From NCBI RefSeq assembly GCF_900102105.1, contig NZ_FNBB01000003.1, forward strand, positions 62,001-126,000: a stretch of 64,000 nucleotides of DNA. The letters are read 5' to 3'. Position numbers and translations under genes: made by a program. Under the pieces are notes generated by a model. It saw only the letters and a program-made list of their open reading frames with translations. It was not told where the DNA came from and did not search any database. This DNA comes from Agrobacterium pusense. Its GTDB lineage: Bacteria > Pseudomonadota > Alphaproteobacteria > Rhizobiales > Rhizobiaceae. Shown here one piece after another: positions 17,513 to 28,843 of the stretch. Positions within the stretch are counted from its first letter, which is position 1. Each line of letters starts with the position of its first letter.

Positions 17513-17527
17513 AAACGAAACAAGAAC
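17513..17527 (-). promoter_or_regulatory. LexA-box-like site upstream of dinB
   Basis: On the minus strand GTTC-N7-GTTT, one base from the alphaproteobacterial SOS box GTTC-N7-GTTC, 22 bases upstream of the dinB ATG. The position is right for SOS control, but the half-site mismatch lowers certainty. Confidence 0.35.
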
Positions 17528-17909
17528 ATAGCAGCTTGCGACGTGACATCCAAGTCACCATTCGCAGTTCGGGTCATAATGGTGTTGCCGGAACGGAAGC
17601 GACGTCGTCTGATTACAATGGGTTTCAGAACCCATACATTGCCGAAATCGGTCAGGGCGGCATCCCAGGAGGCGCGGACAAATTTGCGAGGATCGTGTGC
17701 CGTGCAATTCACTCTCCTTATGGCGTGTCCATGCTGTGAGGTTAAGATTCAGTTTGGCGGCGTGCCGATGAACCTGTTCATGATCACGATTGGCACGACA
17801 TAGCCGTTGTCCACCATGAGGATCCGCGAGAGCACTCTTACACTCTTTTGATCATCAGGGTGATCGGCGACAGAGGCGTCCCGCCATCTGGACGATGGCA
17901 GGAAGCGCG
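17528..17909. other. intergenic region between asdA and dinB
   Basis: About 380 bases with no convincing gene. One perfect hairpin, TGGGTT-TCAG-AACCCA (17619-17634), is present. Short open frames here have no recognisable family or ribosome site. It may contain the 3' untranslated region of the aspartate decarboxylase operon. Confidence 0.4.
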
Positions 17910-19517
<1,608 letters not shown>

Positions 19518-21203
19518 TTAAACGAGTGCCACCACGAGTGGGCCCAGCAACGTCAGGAAAACGTTGGCAAGTGCATACGTTATGGCAAAAGGGGTCGTGG
19601 GAATGGAGTTTCCCGCTTTATCGAGGATTTCTCCGAAGGCGGGATTGGCGCTTCGAGATCCACTCAGAGCACCAGCGAAAACCGCGACGTTGTCGTACTT
19701 TAGAAGGTAGCGACCAACGAGCATTGTTATCAACAGCGGGAGCACCGTGACGACGACGCCTATTGCAAATATCGAAAGACCACTTTCGGCGACGGTGTGT
19801 ACCGCTTGTTGACCTGATTGTAGGCCGACCACGGCCACGAACCCTGCCAAACCGAGATCTCTCAGGAGAGTTGATGCGGGTGTTGGCATGTTGCCAAGCG
19901 TCATATTGCGGCTGCGATACCAGCCAAATACGAGACCGGCGAGCAAAGCCCCGCCGCCCGCGCCAAGCGTCAGCGGGACTGAACCGATCCTCAACACGAG
20001 AAGACCAACCAGCAGGCCGATGGCCACACCAAACCCGTGGTATACGAAGTCTGTCTTGTCACTGGGAGTTATGACGCTGCCAACTCTGTTCGAGAGGCGC
20101 TGTAAATCCTCCTGTACTCCGTGCACGGTCACTATGTCGCCGGCACGTATAACAGTATCGTTGGTCAATTCCAGTTTCACACCGGCCCGAGTTACCTGGA
20201 TCACGTAGATCCCATGGCGCAGGTCTTTGCTTCGATCCAATATCCGGGCAACGGTTTGGCCGGCGAAGTCCCTGTCTTTTACGACGATGTCGCGCGTTGT
20301 GACCACGAGTTCCAGGCCTTCCGCCGTGGCCACCTCCCTGCCGATCAGGTTTTCAAGACCGACGACGCCCACACGACGTCCGACTATCAGTACGAGATCA
20401 CCGTTCTGCAGACGAAGCTCGGGTTCAACGCCAACCAGAGCGCTGCCGCGTTTCACGCGTTCGATCGTGATGGGCCCTTTTGTCGACAATGCTTCCAATT
20501 CGGCAATGCTTTTCCCAGCCGCACCCTCGACCCTGAATATCCGTCCGACGAGGTCCGGAAGGGCAGGTGCTTCACCGACGCCATATACTCGGGCGCCCTT
20601 GAGCATCTCTGCTTCCGCTTTCACGGCGTCATCCCGTATCCCCCGTTTCATGAACCAGGGAAGAATATTCACGCAGACGATGATTGCTCCAAAAGAACCA
20701 AATATGTAGGTGACCGCGTAACCGATCGCGACGTTCGCCTGGAGCCTCTGCGTCTCATCGGCGGCAAGGCCAAGTTTTTCAATAGCGGAGCTCGCCGTTC
20801 CGATAATGGCCGATTGTGTCAGTCCCCCGGAGGCAATCCCCGCGGCGATGCCCTTATCAAGGCCTGTCAATTTTGCGAGCACGACCACGGTGGCAAGACC
20901 GCTGATCGCAAGAACCGCAGCCAAGATGATCTCTCGTATAGATTGTTTTCCCAAGGAGCGGAAAAACTGCGGCCCGCTTTCAAAACCGACCGCGTATATG
21001 AAGAGGGCAAAGAGAACGGATTTGATCCCATTGTCGATTTGAACTCCCACCTGGCTTAGCACGACCGCTACGAGAAGGGAGCCCGCGACGCCTCCGAGCT
21101 GAAACCTGCCGAACTGGACCTTTCCGATCCAATAGCCAAAAGCCAGGGATAAAAAGAGCGCGATTTCAGGGGATTGGCGGAAAATTTCGGCAACGAACGA
21201 CAT
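19518..21203 (-). CDS. aspT: aspartate:alanine exchanger
   Basis: 561 residues from ATG 21203, chosen for GAGAGG seven bases upstream; this is the usual AspT length. Five N-terminal helices are followed by a large cytoplasmic region with two TrkA-C domains (about residues 205-370), then five or more C-terminal helices. The repeated AspT/YidE motif is visible as GIASGGLTQSAIIGTASSA and as ALSGSRSANPAFGEI. The protein exchanges external aspartate for internal alanine; with decarboxylation this moves charge and consumes a proton, generating proton motive force. First gene of the aspT-asdA operon. Confidence 0.92.
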   Translation of the reverse strand: MSFVAEIFRQSPEIALFLSLAFGYWIGKVQFGRFQLGGVAGSLLVAVVLSQVGVQIDNGIKSVLFALFIYAVGFESGPQFFRSLGKQSIREIILAAVLAISGLATVVVLAKLTGLDKGIAAGIASGGLTQSAIIGTASSAIEKLGLAADETQRLQANVAIGYAVTYIFGSFGAIIVCVNILPWFMKRGIRDDAVKAEAEMLKGARVYGVGEAPALPDLVGRIFRVEGAAGKSIAELEALSTKGPITIERVKRGSALVGVEPELRLQNGDLVLIVGRRVGVVGLENLIGREVATAEGLELVVTTRDIVVKDRDFAGQTVARILDRSKDLRHGIYVIQVTRAGVKLELTNDTVIRAGDIVTVHGVQEDLQRLSNRVGSVITPSDKTDFVYHGFGVAIGLLVGLLVLRIGSVPLTLGAGGGALLAGLVFGWYRSRNMTLGNMPTPASTLLRDLGLAGFVAVVGLQSGQQAVHTVAESGLSIFAIGVVVTVLPLLITMLVGRYLLKYDNVAVFAGALSGSRSANPAFGEILDKAGNSIPTTPFAITYALANVFLTLLGPLVVALV

Positions 21204-21791
21204 TCGACATCCTCTCAAGATGTGTAATCAAGCGTACAAACCGGCCGGGCTAGAGCTACGCGCATGACGAGCAAATTGTCTAGGGAATGCCCTGCAAAAA
21301 TCCCCTACAGGAAGATCGTGGTTACCAAAACATGACGGCTAAGCGGTCTGTGCGACCAAATGCAGCGATCGAAGCACAGGAAAACGTATCAGTAAGTATT
21401 TTAGCAACCAAAAGTTCCATGGCCTGTTCGTTTCGCGAAGCGATTAAACAACATCGTCGACTGATCGCGAGCGAAGAGACTGACCTGAAATGGCGTGAGC
21501 CTCTTGGAGCGGCAGTTCATTTCGAGATGCGGAACGAAGCAACCAAGGCCCTTGAAAGTAGCTGAGACAAGTGGGCACCCCGTCGGAACCACGTAATTTC
21601 GAGTGAAGATTCATATCACGGTAGTCCATAGAATATTGCGCCGACAGCTCTAATTAAAGATCGGACAGCGCGAATGTTATTGTTCCATCCGAGACATCAG
21701 ATTTCTCGGAGACACCGTAGATAATTGTTGTGACAGATAATTAAGAATAACGGCGTATTATTTTCCAAGGCCGAACCTTGGGAACAGTGTC
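21204..21791. other. 588-base intergenic region between aspT and chemoreceptor
   Basis: This region separates divergent genes. It contains one open frame of 77 codons from ATG 21332 to 21565 with no recognisable family and no good ribosome site, which I do not call. The last 150 bases are AT-rich and probably hold the chemoreceptor promoter. Confidence 0.4.
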
Positions 21792-23666
21792 ATGGCATCC
21801 ATTCAGCAGAAGATCATCTTTGCGGGCGTGGCAATATTTGCAATAGCCGGGGGCACCGCCGGGGTGGGGATATGGTCGGCATCGACGCTGACGCACAACT
21901 CTGAAAACGTAACCCGATCGGCTCAGATCCTTCGCAACCACATGCAGGCGGACATGATGCATGACGCCCTGCGCGCAGATGTGTTTGCGTCTCTCCTTGC
22001 TTCCAATCCAGCGGCCGGCGTCGCATTCGACAGCGTCAAGGCCGATCTTTCAGAACACGTTGCGTCATTTCTCAAAATGATTGCCGCCAACAAAGCGCTT
22101 GCAACGGATGCGGCCACCCAGACAGTACTGGCCGGGGTCGAGAAACCCTTGCTCGCCTACATTGATAGTGCGAACAAGATCGTCGGTACGGCAGAAAAGG
22201 ATCCGATCGTCGCCCTGGCGGCATTGCCCGATTTTATGAAGCAGTTCTCAGCCTTGGAAACCGCCATGGAGGAGACGGGCGACCAGATAGAGCAAGTGTC
22301 GGAATCTATCTCCGCCGAAAGCGCCCAGACAGCCGCTGCCATGCAGGATGTGCTGCAAGCTCTTCTCGGCCTGGCAGGATTGTTTTCGATCTTGCTCTTT
22401 GTCCTGTTCCGCCGCACCGTGAGCAAACCCATCCTCGCGCTCTCTGCCGACATGACAAGGCTGGCTGAGGGTGAGACCAACATCACCTGCGCGGGTACCG
22501 GACGGAAAGACGAGATCGGGACGATGGCGGCGGCTGTCGAGGTCTTCCGCAAGGCGGCAATCGTCAACAGGCAGCTGGAGGAGGACGCGGAGCGTGCACG
22601 TGGGCAAGCCGAAGCTGACAGGCTCGAGGCGCAGCAGCAGGCTGAGGCCGATGCCGCAGAACGGCTGCAGGTGGCGGTATCCGGTCTTGCCAATGGTCTC
22701 AAAAGACTGTCCTGCGGTGACCTTTCCTTCCAGCTCGATGAGCCTTTCGCTCCGGATTTCGAAGCCCTCAGGCATGACTTCAACACGTCACTGAAGCAAC
22801 TGGGTAGGACGCTGAGCGCGATTTCCGAGAGCATTACGGTCATCGACAACGGCACGCGGGAGATCGCATCCGGTGCCAACGACCTCTCGCGTCGAACGGA
22901 GCAGCAGGCTGCCTCGCTGGAGGAAACTGCTGCTGCCCTAGATGAGATCACCGCCAATGTGACCAATGCCAGCAGACGGACAGAGGAGGCACGCGGGGCG
23001 GCGACGGAGGCCGATCAGAGCGCCTCCCGCTCGGCTGCTGTGGTCAGCCAGGCTGAGGAAGCCATGCAGCGCATCGAGAATTCCGCGCAGCAGATTTCCA
23101 ATATTATCGGCGTGATCGATGAGATCGCCTTCCAGACGAATCTCCTTGCGCTCAATGCCGGCGTGGAAGCTGCCCGGGCCGGCGACGCCGGCAAGGGTTT
23201 TGCGGTCGTTGCACAGGAGGTGCGCGAGCTGGCGCAACGTTCCGCGACGGCGGCAAAGGAGATCAAGACATTGATCAATACATCCACCGCCGAGGTCGAC
23301 GGCGGCGTGAAGCTTGTGCGCGAGACTGGGGTGGCACTCAAGGAAATCGGTGAGCGCATCTCCGGCATCAACCGGCATATGGAAGCCATCGCGACGGCGG
23401 CCAGGGAACAGTCGACCGGTCTTTCCGAAGTCAATAGGGCGGTCAATACGATGGACCAGACGACGCAGCAGAACGCGGCGATGGTCGAGCAGTCAACGGC
23501 GGCATCCGCTGCGCTCGCGACCGAGGCGAGAAAGCTGCGGGAGCTCGTCTCGCAGTTCCACCTGGAGGCGGCCGGCTCCGTTACTTCTGCAGCGCTTCGA
23601 CAAACCGCCCGCGCCATGGCAGAGCCAGCAGCTCGCGTTGTGCCCGTCGTGGCAGCCGTTAGGTGA
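21792..23666 (+). CDS. methyl-accepting chemotaxis protein
   Basis: 624 residues. TM1 is at about 7-30, a helical periplasmic sensor (about 31-185) follows, then TM2 near 190-210 and a HAMP domain with alanine-rich coiled coils. The cytoplasmic signalling domain contains the conserved hairpin tip [20 protein letters not shown] followed by [20 protein letters not shown]. The sensor resembles the four-helix bundles that bind small molecules, but the ligand is not readable. No C-terminal CheR-binding pentapeptide is seen. It works with CheA/CheW, which are not encoded nearby. Confidence 0.93.
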   Translation: MASIQQKIIFAGVAIFAIAGGTAGVGIWSASTLTHNSENVTRSAQILRNHMQADMMHDALRADVFASLLASNPAAGVAFDSVKADLSEHVASFLKMIAANKALATDAATQTVLAGVEKPLLAYIDSANKIVGTAEKDPIVALAALPDFMKQFSALETAMEETGDQIEQVSESISAESAQTAAAMQDVLQALLGLAGLFSILLFVLFRRTVSKPILALSADMTRLAEGETNITCAGTGRKDEIGTMAAAVEVFRKAAIVNRQLEEDAERARGQAEADRLEAQQQAEADAAERLQVAVSGLANGLKRLSCGDLSFQLDEPFAPDFEALRHDFNTSLKQLGRTLSAISESITVIDNGTREIASGANDLSRRTEQQAASLEETAAALDEITANVTNASRRTEEARGAATEADQSASRSAAVVSQAEEAMQRIENSAQQISNIIGVIDEIAFQTNLLALNAGVEAARAGDAGKGFAVVAQEVRELAQRSATAAKEIKTLINTSTAEVDGGVKLVRETGVALKEIGERISGINRHMEAIATAAREQSTGLSEVNRAVNTMDQTTQQNAAMVEQSTAASAALATEARKLRELVSQFHLEAAGSVTSAALRQTARAMAEPAARVVPVVAAVR

Positions 23667-23716
23667 CTCTTTTACGGTCTTTTGGGGCATCCTAACTCAA
23701 GCGCAAGCGATATATC

Positions 23717-23742
23717 GGCCGGCTGGTCGAAACCATCCGGCC
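23717..23742. terminator. hairpin after the chemoreceptor gene
   Basis: GGCCGG-C-TGGT / ACCA-T-CCGGCC around a CGAA tetraloop, with a single C/T mismatch, 50 bases after the stop and between convergent genes. There is no T run, so termination may be Rho-dependent or the hairpin may only stabilise the transcript end. Confidence 0.45.
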
Positions 23743-23814
23743 TGCCGAATGCCAAAAACTATCTCGAGAATACAGGGTGAGGCGAAATGCTCTAAGGCGA
23801 GCTGGCCGCGTATT

Positions 23815-24897
23815 TTACCGCAGGCGCTGCGCCGCATTGGCCTGCGCCTCGCGGATGAGGCCGGAATACATATTCTCCTTGCCCGGGTACCATGGCATCG
23901 CGCCGATGGAGCCGAACCCGGAAATTGTTTCCATATGCGCGACCATCCGGGCACGCATGCGCTCGTCCGGAAGCGGGCCTGTCATCGCCTGGACATTGTC
24001 ACTCATATGGTCAGGGTTTGACGTACCGCAGAGCACGCTCGTAACGGCGGGGTGTGCCATGACCCATTTCAGAAAGAACTGCGCCCAGGTGGTCGCTCCA
24101 AACTCGGTTGCGAATCCGGGAAGCGGTTGCCCCTCGACGACCTTCATCAAACGTGCCTTTTCCAGCGGTAGATTAATGAGGACGCCAACGCCCTTGTCGG
24201 CGGCGGCTGGAAGGAGGCGTCGCTCCGCATCGCGATTGAAGATCGAGTAGTTCGTCTGAATGAAATCGACATCGTCGCGTTGAACAATCGCCAGCAGCTG
24301 GTCCTGTGCCGCCGACTCGTGATGGGTCACGCCGACATGTCGTATAAGACCTTCCTTCTTCCATGCCTTCATCAGCGGAATAACGACCGGCGCATTGGTG
24401 ATGCTGTGGCATTGCATCAGGTTGATCGTGTCACGCCATGTCCGCATGCGTGATTGCCGAAAGCTTTCAACGGCATGGCTTTCGTCTCCGAGATATTCTC
24501 CTGTCGACCAGACCTTGTTGGCGAGGAACATCTCATCCGATCCCTCAAATTCGCCCATGAACTGACCGACGCTGACCTCCGCCGAGCCGTAGAGAGGCGA
24601 TGTGTCGACCACGCGACCGCCTGCAGCGACGTATCGCTCAAAGACCTGTCGCAGGGCATCGCGGCGATCCCCGGGCTTTAGATCAAATGTCAGAAAGGTG
24701 CCGAGACCGAGGGCTGTGACCCGTTCCCCGGTGCGAGGCAAGGTCCGGGTCAGCACCTCCGGGTTCGAGGCAGATGCGGCCGACGACACGTTCGTGCCTT
24801 GAGCCTGCGCGGTAGTGCTGCTGGCGAGTGCAAGTCCGGTTGCCGCCGCACCCACCGTGCCGAGAAAGCCGCGACGATTGATCTTTGACTGATCCAT
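23815..24897 (-). CDS. exported aldo/keto reductase (Tat signal)
   Basis: 360 residues. The N-terminus has a twin-arginine signal (NRRGFLGTVGAAATGLALA, cleavage near AQAQG), so this reductase is probably folded with its cofactor and exported. The aldo/keto reductase barrel follows, with catalytic residues readable as VVDTSPLYGSAE (Asp, Tyr), FLANKVWS (Lys) and LMQCHS (His), and a C-terminal cofactor-binding region (VLCGTSNPDHM). It reduces or oxidises a carbonyl/alcohol with NADP(H); the substrate is unknown. A second exported enzyme gene lies 30 bases upstream on the same strand, suggesting a two-gene periplasmic unit. Confidence 0.86.
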   Translation of the reverse strand: MDQSKINRRGFLGTVGAAATGLALASSTTAQAQGTNVSSAASASNPEVLTRTLPRTGERVTALGLGTFLTFDLKPGDRRDALRQVFERYVAAGGRVVDTSPLYGSAEVSVGQFMGEFEGSDEMFLANKVWSTGEYLGDESHAVESFRQSRMRTWRDTINLMQCHSITNAPVVIPLMKAWKKEGLIRHVGVTHHESAAQDQLLAIVQRDDVDFIQTNYSIFNRDAERRLLPAAADKGVGVLINLPLEKARLMKVVEGQPLPGFATEFGATTWAQFFLKWVMAHPAVTSVLCGTSNPDHMSDNVQAMTGPLPDERMRARMVAHMETISGFGSIGAMPWYPGKENMYSGLIREAQANAAQRLR

Positions 24898-24927
24898 GGG
24901 AGATTTCCTGCTCGATTGTTGTTGACG

Positions 24928-25920
24928 TCAAAACTGCCAGTTGGCGGGGACCCAGGCATAGCCGCCATCGGTCTTCAGCATCCGGCCAAGACCGGGGAAA
25001 GGATAATGAAAGCCAAGAACCGGCATACGCTCGGCGGCCGCCCTGTCAAATATGCGACGACGGGAGGAAAGGGCTGTTTCCTTATCGCGGTCGGGGCCTG
25101 GCACCCAAGGCCTGTCGACGTTGACGACAGGGTGATAGGCAAGGTCTGCCGTCAGCAGCAGCTGGTCATTTCCGGAATGAACGAGGAAGGTCGCCATGCC
25201 GGGTGTGTGGCCAGACGCGACGATCGTCGCCAGACCCGGCGCGATCTCGGCGCCGGCCTCATATAGTTCAACATCGTTCCTGAAGGGTTCGAGGCTGTTC
25301 TTGATGTTTGCCGCAAATCGTGTCCGGAAATCCTCCGGGACAGGCATGTAGGATAGGTCCGGATCGGTGCGGACAAAGAAGTCCCAATCCGCCCTCGGGA
25401 CAAAGACTGTGGCACGAGGGAAGGCCTTGCCACCGCCTGCAGTTCTTAGGTTGCCGACATGATCCGGGTGGGTATGCGAGATGACGATCACATCAATGTC
25501 AGCGGCATCGAGACCGATTGCCGCGAGGTTATCGAAGATGCGGCCGCCGTTCGGACCCATGGTCTTGCCAGCGCCGGCTTCGATCAGAATCCGCCGGCCA
25601 CCGGTTTCGATCAGCAGCGTGTTGAGATTGAGTGTCATGTGGTCGGTCGGCAGAAATGCCTGTCGCAGCACATCCTGAAGCTCGGCCTCCGGGGCATCAC
25701 TGGCGTAAATGCGTGGCGGACCACCAATCACCCCATCGCTCAAGACGGTTGCGCTGATCTCTCCCACCCGAAAGCGATAATAACCGGCATTGCCGGCCGC
25801 CGCTGAAGCTGTCTGGGCGCGGGCGTTGCCCGGGCCGCCCAGGCTTGGGAGGATCATGCTTGACGCGCCTGCAACCGCGGACAGCATGATGGCACGTCTG
25901 TTCAGAGTGAAGGCGTTCAT
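24928..25920 (-). CDS. exported metallo-beta-lactamase-fold hydrolase
   Basis: 330 residues from ATG 25920, chosen because it starts a signal peptide (MNAFTLNRRAIMLSAVAGASS, cleavage near ARAQT) behind GAGGAAAG. The zinc motif HTHPDH (within VIVISHTHPDHVGNL) and later metal histidines (ASGHTPGM, TADLAYHPV) are present, as in quorum-quenching lactonase-like and other MBL-fold hydrolases. The substrate is not determinable. It is divergent from a LysR regulator and co-directional with the exported reductase. Confidence 0.86.
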   Translation of the reverse strand: MNAFTLNRRAIMLSAVAGASSMILPSLGGPGNARAQTASAAAGNAGYYRFRVGEISATVLSDGVIGGPPRIYASDAPEAELQDVLRQAFLPTDHMTLNLNTLLIETGGRRILIEAGAGKTMGPNGGRIFDNLAAIGLDAADIDVIVISHTHPDHVGNLRTAGGGKAFPRATVFVPRADWDFFVRTDPDLSYMPVPEDFRTRFAANIKNSLEPFRNDVELYEAGAEIAPGLATIVASGHTPGMATFLVHSGNDQLLLTADLAYHPVVNVDRPWVPGPDRDKETALSSRRRIFDRAAAERMPVLGFHYPFPGLGRMLKTDGGYAWVPANWQF

Positions 25921-26032
25921 CTTTCTTTCCTCTTTCATTGAGCGCACTGCCTCGGTTTGTCCCTCAAATGGGGCAGAGGTGCACCAGAGCGCAGGCCTTA
26001 ACTCAGGGAACCATGACATGACGTCATTGATC

Positions 26033-26056
26033 TGATAACCTGCATTAACTTTATCA
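26033..26056. promoter_or_regulatory. candidate LysR operator
   Basis: TGATAA-N12-TTATCA, 6-bp inverted arms, 23 bases before the LysR start and 113 bases before the MBL start. Just upstream is a perfect 10-bp palindrome ATGACGTCAT (26018-26027). The placement suits a LysR protein controlling both itself and the divergent unit. Confidence 0.4.
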
Positions 26057-26078
26057 ACTTGATTAGAAAAACTTAGCA

Positions 26079-27005
26079 ATGGACCCTGTTCGGCTAGACA
26101 GCTTCGACGTGTTTGTCGCCATCGTGCGCTGCGGCGGCTTCCGCGCCGCGGCATTTGAACGGGGGGTTTCTTCATCGGCCTTGAGCCAAACGATGAATGC
26201 TCTGGAGGAAGCTCTGGGCATCCGGCTTCTTAATCGAACAACGAGGAGCGTTTCTCCGACTGAGGCAGGGCAGCGTCTTCTCGAGCGTCTCGCGCCTGCG
26301 TTGAGCGACATCAGGCTCGCCATCGCAGAGGTCGACGAATTACGCGATAGCCCGTCGGGGACCCTCAGGATCAACGCGCCGGCGCCTGCAGTCGATCACT
26401 TCCTCTGCCCACTGGTCTTCGATTTTATGGAGGTATACCGCGAGGTGAAGATCGAAATTATCAGCGACGCGGCCGTCATAGACATCGTGGAACAGGGTTT
26501 CGATGCCGGTGTCAGGTTCGGCAAGCAACTGGCGCAGGATATGATCGCTCTGCCGCTTGGTCCTGCACTTCGTTATGCAATCGTTGCTTCTCCTGATTAC
26601 ATCAAGAGGTGCGGACAACCACAGACGCCGCACGAACTTGTCAGTCATGACTGTGTCAAACGCCGCTTTCCCGGCGGCACGCTGGTCACCTGGCGATTTG
26701 CCGAGGGCGACGAGGAAATTGAAGTCACCCCAACCGGCCGCCTGACGGTCAGTTCGGCGCACAATGAACTACAGGCAGCACTTGCGGGAAGAGGTATCGC
26801 CCATGTCTTTGATGACTACGCCAAGCCCTACCTTCAGGATGGTCGACTGGTGGAGTTACTCCCCGACTGGAGCCCGACCCTGCCGCACTGGTTTCTGTAT
26901 TATCCCAGTCGCCGCCTTCCGAGCGCGGCCATGCGTGCGTTCCTCGACTATATGAAGAACTATAAATGGGAGAAGGCGAGATCTTCAATCTACAGGGCTT
27001 CGTAA
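26079..27005 (+). CDS. LysR family transcriptional regulator
   Basis: 308 residues. An N-terminal winged helix (DSFDVFVAIVRCGGFRAAAFERG, then SALSQTMNALEEALGIRLLNRTTRSVSPTEAG) is followed by the periplasmic-binding-like effector domain typical of the family (LRINAPAPAV, FDAGVRFG). It belongs to the group with the RTTR wing sequence, often controlling neighbouring oxidoreductases. It is divergent from the MBL hydrolase/aldo-keto reductase pair, its likely target. Confidence 0.92.
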   Translation: MDPVRLDSFDVFVAIVRCGGFRAAAFERGVSSSALSQTMNALEEALGIRLLNRTTRSVSPTEAGQRLLERLAPALSDIRLAIAEVDELRDSPSGTLRINAPAPAVDHFLCPLVFDFMEVYREVKIEIISDAAVIDIVEQGFDAGVRFGKQLAQDMIALPLGPALRYAIVASPDYIKRCGQPQTPHELVSHDCVKRRFPGGTLVTWRFAEGDEEIEVTPTGRLTVSSAHNELQAALAGRGIAHVFDDYAKPYLQDGRLVELLPDWSPTLPHWFLYYPSRRLPSAAMRAFLDYMKNYKWEKARSSIYRAS

Positions 27006-27076
27006 GGGTCGCTGACATTGCACTGATGAACAACGAGCGACGGGTCTTGCTACGCTTACCGATAATCGCGCTGGGA

Positions 27077-27733
27077 CTAACCTTTCAGCGTTCCGCCCGC
27101 GGCGTGTATCGCATCGGGCGTGTCTACGTCGAGCAACGCACCTTCTCCGACCTCCACATAAATGATGGGTAGGCCGGATGTTTCTATGATCCGACGAGCC
27201 CCAACATCGCCTTCGAGGTGGGTGACGGCCTCGAACAACGATTTAGGAAGTATTACGGGATTCCCCGGCTTCCCGTTTCCCGTCGCACGTACAACCGCCT
27301 CACCATCGGTCGTTCGAAAAGCCGCAATAAGCCGATCGAGATCGCCGCTTGCCAAGCGCGGCATGTCGGCAAGCTGGACCAGAACTGCATCCGCTCCTCG
27401 AGCATGGCATTGTAAGACCCCCGCCGCAATCGAGGTCGCCATGCCGCGGCCGTATAGCGGGTTTTCGAGACACTCGACTCCCAGGCCATCAAGCGCAGCT
27501 TCGATTTCAAACCGGCGGTGCCCCGTTACAACGACCACACTGTCGGCAGTCGAACCGAGCGCGACCTGCGCAGAACGTCGTACGAGAGCAACGCCGCCAA
27601 ATTCCGCAAGCAACTTGGATGCACCTGTCTCTCCCATGCGACTGGAACGCCCTGCGGCAAGCAGGATAACGAAAACACGGGGCCCGACGGGGCGTTCTTT
27701 GGGCGGCCGATCATTGTCGTCTCTGTTGGACAC
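27077..27733 (-). CDS. MocA-like molybdenum cofactor cytidylyltransferase family protein
   Basis: 218 residues from GTG 27733, chosen because GGGAGGAAG lies five bases upstream, although the frame is open further back. The nucleotidyltransferase signature VILLAAGRSSRMGETGASKLL and the metal site VQLADMPRL are visible. MocA-type enzymes attach CMP to molybdopterin for xanthine-dehydrogenase-family enzymes. Such an enzyme (31141-34960) and its XdhC chaperone (35089-36078) are encoded a few kilobases away on the same strand, which supports this reading over MobA or sugar nucleotidyltransferases. Confidence 0.78.
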   Translation of the reverse strand: MSNRDDNDRPPKERPVGPRVFVILLAAGRSSRMGETGASKLLAEFGGVALVRRSAQVALGSTADSVVVVTGHRRFEIEAALDGLGVECLENPLYGRGMATSIAAGVLQCHARGADAVLVQLADMPRLASGDLDRLIAAFRTTDGEAVVRATGNGKPGNPVILPKSLFEAVTHLEGDVGARRIIETSGLPIIYVEVGEGALLDVDTPDAIHAAGGTLKG

Positions 27734-28099
27734 AGTCTTCCTCCCATGGTTTGCGGGCTTTCCATGAGCCTCTGTGACGAGGCGCTGCTGGAACCTGCAA
27801 TATCCTATGGACGTGATCAATGGCTGGATTCCGCGGGTAGCGAAAGTCGTGCATCTCGTCGCTCAGCAACCGTTCGGTCTGTCGGTTTAACCTCGCGGGT
27901 TTGGCGGACCCGTTACGGCGTTCAAGTTGTTGACTGGCGGTGGCGATGCGGGTTGCACAGGGGTGGACGGATCAGCGCGACAAGCCGAATTCAGCCTCAT
28001 GCGGGATTGACTGCAACTGAATTGCGGAGGCTTGATCGTCTGGCATGCAAACGCGCAGTCGATGCGCTAAACGAGGTGATGACCAGAATCCGGGCTGGC
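27734..28099. other. intergenic region between AraC gene and mocA-like gene
   Basis: 366 bases without a recognisable gene. A weak 5-bp hairpin CGGGT/ACCCG (27896-27912) is the only structure I see. Confidence 0.35.
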
Positions 28100-28843
28100 T
28101 TAAAAATAAGTGCTGGGCGGGCACCCGAGTGATCGGCGAAACACGGCAGAAAAAGCGCTTGGGCTATTGTAGCCACACTCAAGGGCGACATCGAGGACGC
28201 TTCTGCCTTCTGCCAGCATCGTCAAGGCATCAAGCATCCGGGCCTGTTGACGCCATTGCCCGAAACTCATGCCGGTTTCACGCCTGAATGTCCGCATAAA
28301 GGTGGCTCTGCTCATGTGAAGCCTGGTCGCTGCATCTTCGATGGAGAGATTTTCCGCCAAATTGGTACGGACCTGCTCGCACATTTGCGCCAAGCCGGAA
28401 TGCTTCGGTATCGGCAGGTTGAGCGGCTGCGCTGGCTGAAAGGAAAGTTCCATCAGAAGCAGCCTGACGACGGCGTCCGCTTGCTCCCGACTTTGTGGCT
28501 TCTCAGCAAGCTCGGCAAGTTTCAGAATCAATTCCCGCAAAAGAGGGGTGATCGTCACCACAAGGCATTCGTCGGGAAGCCCCCCTATTTCGCTTGTGTC
28601 AATCAGAAGTGACCGGAACTGCACGCCTGCATGGCTCGACGTTTCGTGCGCCAGCTTGGGCGGTAGCCAGACCGCCCGGCTTGGCGGAACGACCCAGGTG
28701 CCCCGATCCGTCCTGATCGATACAACCCCGCTGACGGCATATAGAAGCTGAGCCTCTTCGTGACTGTGCCTCGGCCCCGAAAAGCGGTTTTCGTCGTGGG
28801 TGATGACGGCGATCTCGTTGGTAATGTTTATGCCGCTTTTCAA
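28100..28843 (-). CDS. AraC family transcriptional regulator
   Basis: 247 residues. The N-terminal cupin-type sensor (GPRHSHEEAQLLYAVSG, then WVVPPSRAVWLPP) is the layout of small AraC regulators that bind amphipathic or aromatic compounds. The C-terminal pair of helix-turn-helix motifs is clear: LSIEDAATRLHMSRATFMRTF and SVLDVALECGYNSPSAFSAVFRR. Its target is not evident; the upstream neighbour leuA is 309 bases away and divergent. Confidence 0.9.
   Translation of the reverse strand: MKSGINITNEIAVITHDENRFSGPRHSHEEAQLLYAVSGVVSIRTDRGTWVVPPSRAVWLPPKLAHETSSHAGVQFRSLLIDTSEIGGLPDECLVVTITPLLRELILKLAELAEKPQSREQADAVVRLLLMELSFQPAQPLNLPIPKHSGLAQMCEQVRTNLAENLSIEDAATRLHMSRATFMRTFRRETGMSFGQWRQQARMLDALTMLAEGRSVLDVALECGYNSPSAFSAVFRRSLGCPPSTYF

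Noticed and set aside
21332-21565. 77-codon frame in the gap upstream of the chemoreceptor
   Set aside because: No recognisable domain and no good ribosome site; kept only as a note.
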